A stretch of 5,823 nt of DNA, from the NCBI GenBank assembly GCA_014380205.1, contig JACMKH010000156.1:1-5823 (forward strand). Direction: 5' to 3'. The number at the start of each line of letters is the position of its first letter. Position 1 is the first letter of the stretch. Under the pieces are notes generated by a model that ran no database searches, was not told where the DNA came from, and saw only the letters and a list, made by a program, of their open reading frames with translations. Shown here piece after piece: positions 1 through 5,394 of the stretch. A program made the translations under genes and the position numbers. The DNA comes from Sphingomonadaceae bacterium. GTDB lineage: Bacteria > Pseudomonadota > Alphaproteobacteria > Sphingomonadales > Sphingomonadaceae.

Positions 1-713
1 CCGACATCGACGCCGCGCGAGGCCGCGCCCTCGCGGTTGCCCGTCGTCGCCGCCGCCGCGATCGCCTCGCAATAGAGCCGGATCGCGCGCGCCGCGTCGT
101 CGTTGGCGGGCACCGGGAAGGCGATCCCGTCGGGGCTGACGTTCGAATCGAGGATCGCGACGACCGGGATGCCGAGCGTGTTGGCCTCCTTGATCGCGAG
201 CTCCTCCTTGTTGGCGTCGATCACGAACATCGCGTCGGGAAGCCCGCCCATCTCGCGGATGCCGCCGAGCGAAAGCTCGAGCTTGTCGCGCTCGCGGGTG
301 AGCTGGAGCACCTCCTTCTTGGTGAAGCCCGAGGTGTCTCCCGAGAGCTGCTCCTCTAGGCTCTTGAGGCGCTTGATCGAGCCCGAGATCGTCTTCCAGT
401 TGGTCAGCATGCCACCGAGCCAGCGGTGGTTGACGAAATGCTGGCCCGAGCCGCGCGCCGCCTCGGCGACGGGCTCCTGCGCCTGGCGCTTGGTGCCCAC
501 AAACAGGATCTTGCCCCCCGCCGACGCGGTCTGGCCGATGAAGTCGAGAGCGCGCGCGAACAGCGGTACGGTCTGCGACAGGTCGATGATGTGCACCCCG
601 TTGCGGTCGCCGAAGATATACGGCTTCATCTTGGGGTTCCAGCGGTGCGTCTGGTGGCCGAAATGCGCTCCGGCCTCGAGCAATTGCTGCATGCTGACGG
701 AAACAGCCGCCAT
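1..713 (-). CDS. rpsB: 30S ribosomal protein S2 (3' end cut by window edge)
   Basis: Component of the small ribosomal subunit, bound at the head/body junction and needed for S1 to join the subunit. I translated 237 codons from the ATG at 713-711 without a stop. The family is about 240-270 residues in related bacteria, so only the tail is missing off the left edge. The first S2 signature is visible at residues 11-21 ([11 protein letters not shown]), followed by [26 protein letters not shown] stretch is at 73-79, [12 protein letters not shown] at 95-106, a charged coiled-coil region at about 110-148, the second signature at about 159-183 (starting [13 protein letters not shown]), and a PDG...NDDA...IRLY block at 194-213. 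The start is fixed by AAGGAG seven bases upstream. In most bacteria tsf follows rpsB; here it would lie off the left edge. No competing identity is plausible. Confidence 0.98.
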   Translation of the reverse strand, partial: MAAVSVSMQQLLEAGAHFGHQTHRWNPKMKPYIFGDRNGVHIIDLSQTVPLFARALDFIGQTASAGGKILFVGTKRQAQEPVAEAARGSGQHFVNHRWLGGMLTNWKTISGSIKRLKSLEEQLSGDTSGFTKKEVLQLTRERDKLELSLGGIREMGGLPDAMFVIDANKEELAIKEANTLGIPVVAILDSNVSPDGIAFPVPANDDAARAIRLYCEAIAAAATTGNREGAASRGVDV

Positions 714-720
714 GGTCTTT

Positions 721-726
721 CTCCTT
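721..726 (-). promoter_or_regulatory. Shine-Dalgarno of rpsB
   Basis: Read on the minus strand, AAGGAG ends seven bases before the rpsB ATG (713). It is the strongest ribosome site in the window and decides the start. It directly abuts the 3' strand of a possible leader helix (727-731), so folding of the leader could affect its accessibility. Confidence 0.85.
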
Positions 727-775
727 CCGGTTGTGCCTCTGGCCGACAGGATCGGAACCGAGGTTCCGACACCGG
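727..775 (-). promoter_or_regulatory. Candidate structured 5' leader of rpsB (three-helix fold)
   Basis: On the minus strand three nested helices can be drawn. P1 pairs CCGGT (775-771) with ACCGG (731-727). P2 is an 8-bp perfect inverted repeat, TCGGAACC/GGTTCCGA (769-752), or 7 bp with a CTCG tetraloop. P3 pairs TGT..GCC with GGC..ACA around an AGA loop (748-732), with a two-base bulge. The result is a three-way junction ending exactly at the AAGGAG ribosome site. In E. coli, S2 represses rpsB-tsf through its leader, so an autoregulatory role is possible by analogy, but I do not recognise this fold as a named family. It could also simply insulate the transcript or act as an attenuator. There is no T-tract after P2, so it does not look like an intrinsic terminator. 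Confidence 0.45.
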
Positions 776-836
776 GATGTGCGTCCGCCATGTGGGATGC
801 GCGGGCACTTAGGCGGCGGCTGCTGCGAAATCAAGC

Positions 837-865
837 TTGACTACGGAGAACATATAGCGAACAAT
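837..865 (+). promoter_or_regulatory. Candidate sigma-70 promoter for the small membrane-protein gene
   Basis: TTGACT (837-842, five of six to TTGACA) is followed after 17 bases by AACAAT (860-865, four of six to TATAAT). Transcription would start near 872, giving a leader of about 100 bases before the ATG at 973. A LexA-type box lies between and over these two elements, as expected of an SOS-repressed promoter. On the opposite strand a TATATG hexamer at 856-851 could serve an rpsB promoter, but I find no convincing -35 for it. Confidence 0.4.
848..862. promoter_or_regulatory. LexA (SOS) box, alphaproteobacterial type
   Basis: GAAC-ATATAGC-GAAC is a perfect match to the direct-repeat operator GAAC-N7-GAAC (GTTC-N7-GTTC on the other strand), which LexA binds in alphaproteobacteria instead of the palindromic enterobacterial box. 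The spacer is AT-rich, as is usual for these sites. It lies in the divergent rpsB/small-ORF region, inside the candidate rightward promoter (837-865). The most natural target is the gene starting at 973. rpsB is a less likely target because it is an essential gene needing constant expression. I did not notice a second copy of this motif in the window, but did not scan exhaustively. Confidence 0.6.
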
Positions 866-899
866 GCAACTCATCGCACCTGTGCCACGGGTCACGACT

Positions 900-919
900 C
901 CTGTGGAGAAACCTGTGGA
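900..919. repeat. Tandem CCTGTGGA direct repeat, first copy DnaA-box-like
   Basis: CCTGTGGA occurs at 900-907 and again at 912-919 (period 12), with a further CCTGTG at 879-884. The first copy extends to TGTGGAGAA (902-910), one base off the reverse DnaA box TGTGGATAA. This could be a weak DnaA cluster or another regulator's half-sites, or it may be chance. It lies downstream of the candidate promoter, in the leader of the small gene. Confidence 0.3.
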
Positions 920-959
920 ACGGGCGCGAATCGGCGGCGTTGGGCCGCGCAGAATCCTT

Positions 960-966
960 AAGGGGA
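960..966 (+). promoter_or_regulatory. Shine-Dalgarno of the small membrane-protein gene
   Basis: AAGGGGA ends six bases before the ATG at 973. This selects that ATG over the in-frame TTG at 940, which has no ribosome site. It overlaps the palindrome CCTTAAGG (956-963). Confidence 0.7.
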
Positions 967-972
967 CGTTTC

Positions 973-1194
973 ATGGCTGAGATCGCCGCTTCCATCTTCT
1001 TTTCCGGCGCCTTGCTGCTCGCGGTAGCGACGCTCGTGCTAATGCTCGCGAGCGAACGCGGCGCAATCCTCGCGGCGCTGCGCGGCGAGGCCAGGCAGGA
1101 CCGGCTGCGATTCGGTCTTAGCCCGATCAGGCGGCCTAGGACTCCGCTTCGGGTTCGTCAGGCGGCAAAGCCTCCGCTGCGCGCCGCCGCTTGA
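973..1194 (+). CDS. Small single-pass membrane protein of unknown function, possibly SOS-regulated
   Basis: Seventy-three residues; I do not recognise a family. Residues about 5-26 (AASIFFSGALLLAVATLV and on) form one convincing transmembrane helix. It is followed by SERGAILAALRGE and then a tail with about a dozen Arg/Lys and few acidic residues. By the positive-inside rule the N-terminus faces the periplasm and the basic tail the cytoplasm. The ATG at 973 has a good AAGGGGA site. The gene is transcribed divergently from rpsB and convergently with pssA, whose last 59 bases it overlaps antisense. That explains the Arg/Pro/Ala-rich end, so the tail beyond residue about 54 may not be conserved. 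A perfect LexA box in a candidate promoter lies about 110 bases upstream. LexA-controlled small membrane proteins include division inhibitors (Caulobacter SidA) and toxins (TisB). A similar role here is inference only. Confidence 0.65.
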   Translation: MAEIAASIFFSGALLLAVATLVLMLASERGAILAALRGEARQDRLRFGLSPIRRPRTPLRVRQAAKPPLRAAA

Positions 1195-1933
1195 CCCGGG
1201 CGTAGGCCCGCATGCCGAAGGGGATCGAGAGCAGGTAGAGCCCGCCGATCGCGGCCAGGGTGATCCAGGGCTCGGACACGAGCGCGCCCGCCATGACGGC
1301 GATCACCGCCAAAGCGGGAAAGCGCAGCTCGCGACGCAACCTCAGCGATGAGAAGCTGAACGTCGCGATGTTCGAGACCATCAGGAACGCGACCAGCGCG
1401 GCCCAGGGCGCGATGATCCTCGGATCGTTCAGTTGCTCGATGCCCGTGATCATCCAGGCCATGATCGGAAGCATCAGCAGCCCCGCGCCGGCGGGGGCGG
1501 GAACGCCGGTCATGAATCCCGCCGATTTGTGCGGCTGCTCGTCGGCGTCGATGTTGGCGTTGAAGCGCGCGAGCCTCAACGCGCAGCACACCGCGTGCGC
1601 GAGCGCGAAAATCCAGCCGTAGCGCGGCGCCTGCTGGAGCGACCAGAGATAGACGATCAGCGCGGGCGAGACGCCGAACGCGATCACGTCCGACAGCGAA
1701 TCGAGCTCGGCGCCGAAGCGCGTCTGGCCGCGCAGCAGCCGCGCGATCCGGCCATCGAGCCCGTCGAGCACCGCCGCGATGACTACCACCGCGACCGCCT
1801 TCTCCCATTCGCCCGAAACCGCGAAGCGCACGCCGGTCAGCCCGAAGCACAGCGCGAGCACGGTCACCGCGTTGGGGATCAGCGCGCGCATCGGGATCGC
1901 CGGTAGCGGGCGGCGGGAGCGCGGCTGCTTCAC
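1136..1933 (-). CDS. pssA: CDP-diacylglycerol--serine O-phosphatidyltransferase
   Basis: Makes phosphatidylserine from CDP-diacylglycerol and L-serine in the inner membrane, releasing CMP; the product feeds Psd, encoded just upstream. The 265-residue protein carries the complete CDP-alcohol phosphatidyltransferase motif D-G-x2-A-R-x8-G-x3-D-x3-D: D60, G61, A64, R65, G74, D78 and D82, with an additional D57. About seven or eight hydrophobic segments follow the family pattern, starting [20 protein letters not shown] at 19-38. The C-terminus is acidic and hydrophilic. The start is GTG at 1933-1931, overlapping the psd stop in the tetranucleotide GTGA, which suggests translational coupling. An ATG at codon 15 (1891) is an alternative that still keeps the whole domain. 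The membrane-embedded type identifies it as the Bacillus/alphaproteobacterial class, not the E. coli PLD-like Pss. Confidence 0.94.
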   Translation of the reverse strand: MKQPRSRRPLPAIPMRALIPNAVTVLALCFGLTGVRFAVSGEWEKAVAVVVIAAVLDGLDGRIARLLRGQTRFGAELDSLSDVIAFGVSPALIVYLWSLQQAPRYGWIFALAHAVCCALRLARFNANIDADEQPHKSAGFMTGVPAPAGAGLLMLPIMAWMITGIEQLNDPRIIAPWAALVAFLMVSNIATFSFSSLRLRRELRFPALAVIAVMAGALVSEPWITLAAIGGLYLLSIPFGMRAYARVKRRRAAEALPPDEPEAES

Positions 1934-2664
1934 TGGGCGATGCCGAACGACCGTTCGCCGTTGCCGAGCTCGCCGAGGATCGTCTCGCCCGCGATCGCGC
2001 GCTGGCCGAGGATCACGCGCGGCGCAACTCCCGGCGGGAGGAACACGTCGAGCCGGCTGCCGAAGCGGATCAGCCCGATGCGCTGGCCGCGCGCGACCAT
2101 GTCGCCGGGCTTGACGAAGGTGACGATGCGCCGCGCGACGAGGCCGGCGATCTGGGTGAAGCCGACACGCACGCCGTGCGCATCCTCAACGAGGATGTGC
2201 TGGCGCTCATTGTCCTCGCTCGCCTTGTCGAGATCGGCGTTGACGAATTTGCCCGAGATATAGACGACGCGTCGGATCGTGCCGCCGATCGGCGTGCGAT
2301 TCACATGCGCGTCGAACACGCTCATGAAGATCGAGATGCGGACGAGCGGCGCCTCGCCGAGCCCCTCGGCCCCCGCGAGCTCGGGCGGCGGCATGACTTC
2401 ACGGATCAGCGTGACGAGGCCGTCGGCGGGGGCGACGATGTACTTGCCCTCCTCGGGCGTGACGCGCACCGGATCGCGGAAGAACATCACCACCCAGACG
2501 GTGAGCCCGACCAGCGGCCAGGCGACGATCTCCCAATCGAGCAGCAGGAAGATCAGCGCGAGCGCGGCGGCGATCGCAATATATCTGTAGCCCTCGGGGT
2601 GGATGCTCGGCCATTGCCAGCGCACCGCGCGGTCCGCGCCCGGCGGCTTTTCGAGTTCGGTCAT
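1930..2664 (-). CDS. psd: Phosphatidylserine decarboxylase proenzyme
   Basis: Decarboxylates phosphatidylserine to phosphatidylethanolamine at the inner membrane, using a pyruvoyl group made by self-cleavage. From the ATG at 2664 the protein has 244 residues, typical of the short proteobacterial class. Two hydrophobic segments lie at about 26-44 and 46-62, followed by FFRDP. The catalytic Asp is in PADG (D81) and the His in FDAHVNRTP (H120). The cleavage/pyruvoyl site is IRFGSRLDV, cut between G202 and S203, giving a long beta and a 42-residue alpha chain. The reading frame stays open up to a TTG at 2700, and there is an in-frame ATG at 2676. I chose 2664 because MTELEKPP resembles the start of related proteins, but no clear Shine-Dalgarno decides among them. 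It is the first gene of the psd-pssA pair, with a 4-base overlap. Confidence 0.95.
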   Translation of the reverse strand: MTELEKPPGADRAVRWQWPSIHPEGYRYIAIAAALALIFLLLDWEIVAWPLVGLTVWVVMFFRDPVRVTPEEGKYIVAPADGLVTLIREVMPPPELAGAEGLGEAPLVRISIFMSVFDAHVNRTPIGGTIRRVVYISGKFVNADLDKASEDNERQHILVEDAHGVRVGFTQIAGLVARRIVTFVKPGDMVARGQRIGLIRFGSRLDVFLPPGVAPRVILGQRAIAGETILGELGNGERSFGIAQ

Positions 2665-2693
2665 GGCGCGCACCATATGGCCCGGGCCGACGG

Positions 2694-2722
2694 GTGACAA
2701 TCGCGGCGCGCCGCCCTAGACG
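2694..2722 (+). promoter_or_regulatory. Weak candidate sigma-70 promoter for icd
   Basis: GTGACA (2694-2699, five of six to TTGACA) and TAGACG (2717-2722, three of six) are separated by 17 bases in the psd/icd divergent region. Transcription would begin near 2729, some 44 bases before the icd start. The -10 is poor and falls within a GC-rich inverted repeat, so this is tentative. Confidence 0.25.
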
Positions 2723-2728
2723 GCGGCG
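2703..2728. repeat. GC-rich palindromes between psd and icd
   Basis: A 12-base perfect palindrome, GCGGCGCGCCGC (2703-2714), overlaps an inverted repeat CGCCGCC-N6-GGCGGCG (2709-2715 and 2722-2728). No T-tract follows on either strand. It may be an operator, a leader hairpin, or merely a by-product of high GC content. Confidence 0.3.
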
Positions 2729-2772
2729 AATCCGTCATCCTCCCCTTTGCCCCGAACAAGCGAGCGCTCCGC

Positions 2773-3993
2773 ATGGCCAAGATCCCGGTGAACACCCCCG
2801 TCGTCGAGATCGACGGCGACGAGATGACGCGGATCATCTGGGAGTGGATCCGCGAGCGGCTGATCCTGCCCTACCTCGACATCCGCCTCGAATATTACGA
2901 CCTTTCGATCCAGAAGCGCGATGAGACCGACGACCAGATCACCGTCGACGCGGCCAACGCGATCAGGAAGCACGGCGTCGGCGTCAAATGCGCGACGATC
3001 ACCCCCGACGAGGCGCGCGTCGAGGAGTTCGGGCTCAAGCGGATGTGGAAATCGCCCAACGGGACGATCCGCAACATCCTCGGCGGCGTCGTCTTCCGCG
3101 AGCCGATCGTGATCGAGAATGTGCCGCGGCTGATCCCCGGCTGGACCGACCCGATCGTGGTCGGCCGCCACGCCTTCGGCGACCAGTATCGCGCGACCGA
3201 CTATCGCGTCCCCGGCCCCGGCAAGCTGAGGCTCGTGTTCGAGGGCGAGGACGGCACGGTGATCGACGAGGAGGTGTTCACCTTCCCCTCCTCGGGGGTC
3301 GCGATGGCGATGTACAATCTCGACGATTCAATCCGCGATTTCGCGCGCGCTTCGTTCAACTACGGGCTTGCGCGCGAGTGGCCGGTCTACCTGTCGACCA
3401 AGAACACCATCCTCAAGGCCTATGACGGGCGGTTCAAGGACCTGTTCGAAGAAGTTTTTGATAGCGAATTCAAGGAAGAATTTGCCAAAGTTGGCATCGA
3501 ATATCAGCATCGGCTGATCGACGACATGGTCGCCTCGGCGCTCAAATGGTCGGGCAAGTTCATCTGGGCGTGCAAGAACTACGACGGCGACGTCCAGTCG
3601 GACCAGGTCGCGCAGGGCTTCGGCTCGCTGGGGCTCATGACCTCGGTGCTGATGAGCCCCGACGGCAGGACGATCGAGGCCGAGGCCGCGCACGGCACGG
3701 TGACGCGCCACTTCCGCATGCACGAGCAGGGCAAGGCGACCTCGACCAACCCGATCGCCTCGATCTTCGCCTGGACCGGCGGCCTCAAATACCGTGGCCG
3801 CTTCGACGAGACGCCCGATGTCACGCGCTTCGCCGAGACGCTCGAGCGCGTCTGCGTCGAGACGGTCGAATCGGGGAAGATGACCAAGGATCTCGCGATC
3901 CTCGTCGGCCCCGATCAGCCGTGGATGACGACTGAGCAGTTTTTCGAGGCGATACGCGTGAATCTCGAAACGGCGATGGCGGATTGGGGCTGA
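2773..3993 (+). CDS. icd: NADP-dependent isocitrate dehydrogenase (eukaryote-like type)
   Basis: TCA-cycle enzyme converting isocitrate to 2-oxoglutarate and CO2 while reducing NADP+; cytoplasmic homodimer. The 406-residue length and sequence match the mitochondrial/cytosolic (type II) class used by alphaproteobacteria, not the E. coli Icd class. Substrate-binding residues sit in SPNGTIRN (S94, R100), GGVVFRE (R109) and [15 protein letters not shown] (R132, Y139), and K210 is the catalytic lysine in STKNT. The metal-binding aspartates are D250 in LIDDMVA and D273/D277 in YDGDVQSD. R312/H313 in HGTVTRH mark NADP preference. All key residues are present. The ATG at 2773 gives the family N-terminus [20 protein letters not shown]; its ribosome site is weak. 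Residues 226-246 are encoded by an unusually AT-rich run (3448-3510). The stop lies two bases before an inverted repeat pair. Confidence 0.98.
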   Translation: MAKIPVNTPVVEIDGDEMTRIIWEWIRERLILPYLDIRLEYYDLSIQKRDETDDQITVDAANAIRKHGVGVKCATITPDEARVEEFGLKRMWKSPNGTIRNILGGVVFREPIVIENVPRLIPGWTDPIVVGRHAFGDQYRATDYRVPGPGKLRLVFEGEDGTVIDEEVFTFPSSGVAMAMYNLDDSIRDFARASFNYGLAREWPVYLSTKNTILKAYDGRFKDLFEEVFDSEFKEEFAKVGIEYQHRLIDDMVASALKWSGKFIWACKNYDGDVQSDQVAQGFGSLGLMTSVLMSPDGRTIEAEAAHGTVTRHFRMHEQGKATSTNPIASIFAWTGGLKYRGRFDETPDVTRFAETLERVCVETVESGKMTKDLAILVGPDQPWMTTEQFFEAIRVNLETAMADWG

Positions 3994-3995
3994 TT

Positions 3996-4028
3996 CCCCT
4001 CCGTCCAAGGGAGGGGTTAGGGGTGGGT
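3996..4028 (+). repeat. Interspersed palindromic repeat, unit A (forward)
   Basis: CCCCTCC-GTCCAA-GGGAGGGG-TTA-GGGGTGGGT, 33 bases starting two bases after the icd stop codon. CCCCTCC (3996-4002) pairs with GGAGGGG (4010-4016) as a 7-bp hairpin with a 7-base loop. The conserved blocks are identical to those of unit B on the other strand, and only the 6-base loop and 3-base linker differ. Its look (REP-like, with GGGGTGGGT tail) matches dispersed intergenic repeats I associate with sphingomonads. Its TTA supplies the stop codon of the monooxygenase. Confidence 0.75.
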
Positions 4029-5315
4029 TTCTCTCGTCGCGCGCGATGCTAAGGTTGGAGCCAGCCGAGAGCCACCCACCCCCGGCCCCTCCCCTGCAGG
4101 GAGGGGAGACATGGGCGACCTTACATGCTCGCGCCTTACCCCTAAGCCGATGATCCGTCCCGGAATCCGGCGCAGGCGGGGATAGCGGTTCAATAGACGC
4201 ACGAGCAGCGGCGGCCTTTCGAGCTTGAAGCCGGGCTCGAGCAGGCGGCCGATGATGCGGTCCTGCGCGAGCTTCTGGCCGCGCTGGATGACGCGCGTCG
4301 GGAACAGCCGGCGCTTTTCCACGCGCGCGAGCAGGCCGTCGACGCCCTCCCCTGCCGCGAGCGGCCCCGCGAGGATGTTCGCCGCCGCGACGGCGTCCTG
4401 GACCGCGAGGTTGATGCCGATCCCGCCGATCGGCGACATCGCGTGCGCGGCGTCGCCGATCGCGAGCAGGCCGGGGCGATGCCAGCGGTCGAGTCGGTCG
4501 AGCGCGACCGCGAGCAGGTGGAGCTGGTTCATATCGGTGAGAACATCGCCGAGCGGGCCGAGCTCGGGCGCGGTCGCCTCGATCTGGGCCCGGATCGATT
4601 CGATCCCCCGCGCGCGCATCGCCTCGGCCTTGCCCTTGGGAATGACCAGCGCGCACTGCCAGTAATCGCGCCGGTCGATCAGCACGAGGATGCGCCCCGT
4701 TTCGAACACGCCGCGCAGCGCCTCGCCGCCCTCGTCGGCCTTGGGCACCGAGAACCAGAACACGTCCATCGGCGCGCCGAGCGTGGTGACGGGGAGCAGC
4801 CCATCGCGCCGCACGATCGAATCGCGGCCGTCGGCGGCGATGACGAGCCGGCGCGACTCGACCCGGCGCCCGTCGGTCAGCTCGACGCCCGCGATCCGCC
4901 CGTCGCGTTCGGTCATCCGCGCGACGCCCGCCTCCATCTCGAGCCGGAAGCCCGGGAAGGCTTCGGCCTCGTCGCGCAGGAAGTCGAGGAAATCCCATTG
5001 CGGCATCATCGCGATGAACGGCGCGGGGGTGGAGAGATGGCTGAGATCGCCGATCGCCATCTCCTGTCCCGCGACGCGCAGCCCCGCCTGATTGAGCCGG
5101 TTGTGCGGGCGCGCGAGGAAGCGTTCGAGCATGCCCAGCTCGTGAAGGATCTCCATCGTCGAGGGGTGGACGGTGTCGCCGCGAAAATCGCGGAAGAAGT
5201 CGCCGTGCTTCTCGAGCACGAGCGTCTCGACGCCCGCGCGCGCGAGGAGCAAGCCCGCCATCACCCCCGCGGGCCCGCCGCCGACGATGACGACTTCGCT
5301 GTCTGTCAGGGCCAT
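4017..5315 (-). CDS. FAD-dependent monooxygenase/oxidoreductase, PHBH/UbiH fold
   Basis: Flavoprotein of the class A monooxygenase group, using FAD and NAD(P)H; the substrate is not evident. From the ATG at 5315 it has 432 residues. The N-terminal dinucleotide fold is VVIVGGGPAG (G12, G14, G17), ending in the ribose-binding acid of VLEKHG (E35). GDTVHPSTMEILHELGML (46-63) is typical of this group. The second FAD motif is AADGRDSIVR (161-169). The third, GDAAHAMSPIGGIGINLA (287-304), contacts FAD phosphate and ribose. The family-like sequence ends at about LGVRREHVRS (400). Residues 404-432 and the stop codon come from the repeat pair and are probably not ancestral. Upstream of 5315 the frame stays open to 5510, but that part lies antisense to the antiporter start and lacks family features. 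No good Shine-Dalgarno is seen. It is divergent from the antiporter gene. Confidence 0.88.
   Translation of the reverse strand: MALTDSEVVIVGGGPAGVMAGLLLARAGVETLVLEKHGDFFRDFRGDTVHPSTMEILHELGMLERFLARPHNRLNQAGLRVAGQEMAIGDLSHLSTPAPFIAMMPQWDFLDFLRDEAEAFPGFRLEMEAGVARMTERDGRIAGVELTDGRRVESRRLVIAADGRDSIVRRDGLLPVTTLGAPMDVFWFSVPKADEGGEALRGVFETGRILVLIDRRDYWQCALVIPKGKAEAMRARGIESIRAQIEATAPELGPLGDVLTDMNQLHLLAVALDRLDRWHRPGLLAIGDAAHAMSPIGGIGINLAVQDAVAAANILAGPLAAGEGVDGLLARVEKRRLFPTRVIQRGQKLAQDRIIGRLLEPGFKLERPPLLVRLLNRYPRLRRIPGRIIGLGVRREHVRSPMSPLPAGEGPGVGGSRLAPTLASRATRETHP
4029..4073. other. 45-base spacer between the inverted repeat units
   Basis: The spacer starts TTCTCTCG and ends CGAGAGCC, so CTCTCG/CGAGAG extends the stem formed by units A and B after a two-base mismatch. 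Inside, GGTTGG-AG-CCAGCC can form a further small hairpin. The whole 3996-4106 block can therefore fold as one long cruciform or transcript hairpin, possibly ending transcription from both sides, though no T-tract is present. Confidence 0.5.
4074..4106 (-). repeat. Interspersed palindromic repeat, unit B (inverted)
   Basis: On the minus strand it reads CCCCTCC-CTGCAG-GGGAGGGG-CCG-GGGGTGGGT, matching unit A in all 24 block positions. A plus B form a head-to-head pair in the style of a BIME. The 33 bases coincide exactly with codons 404-414 (PLPAGEGPGVG) of the monooxygenase gene, so the repeat is translated in frame. Confidence 0.75.
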
Positions 5316-5348
5316 GGCCCGCGATACGCGAAAACTCGCGATTTGCCC

Positions 5349-5376
5349 ATAACAAGCGCTGGCAATCGCGGCGCAA
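5349..5376 (-). promoter_or_regulatory. Weak candidate promoter for the monooxygenase gene
   Basis: On the minus strand TTGCGC (5376-5371) and TGTTAT (5354-5349, four of six to TATAAT) are 16 bases apart, placing transcription start near 5340, about 25 bases before the ATG. The 79-base divergent gap to the antiporter gene must contain both promoters; I could not pick out a rightward one. Confidence 0.3.
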
Positions 5377-5394
5377 GTCCAGCTAGGTCGGCGC

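Noticed and set aside
752..769. The 8-bp inverted repeat as an intrinsic terminator
   Set aside because: No run of T follows on either strand, and it sits in the rpsB leader just before a strong ribosome site.
103..840. A 245-codon plus-strand frame opposite rpsB
   Set aside because: The other strand encodes a full-length-quality S2 protein with both signatures. This frame is Ser/Arg-rich, without motif or ribosome site.
940..972. Upstream TTG start extending the small membrane protein by 11 residues
   Set aside because: The ATG at 973 has AAGGGGA at proper spacing, and the extension would place basic residues before the helix and has no ribosome site.
2665..2700. Extension of psd to the TTG at 2700 or the ATG at 2676
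   Set aside because: The extra 12 or 4 residues add nothing recognisable. The ATG at 2664 is preferred, although none of the three has a clear Shine-Dalgarno, so 2676 is not excluded.
3418..3447. GTTC-N8-GTTC inside icd as a second LexA box
   Set aside because: The spacer is eight bases, not seven, and it lies within coding sequence where GTTC arises from Phe codons.
3996..4106. The inverted repeat pair as a CRISPR array or IS end
   Set aside because: There are only two units, in opposite orientation, 45 bases apart, and no transposase or target duplication is visible.
3328..5376. A 682-codon minus-strand open frame spanning icd and the monooxygenase gene
   Set aside because: It is antisense to icd and out of frame with the monooxygenase, is extremely Arg/Ala-rich, and shows no family motifs. 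Long shadow frames like this are common in high-GC DNA.
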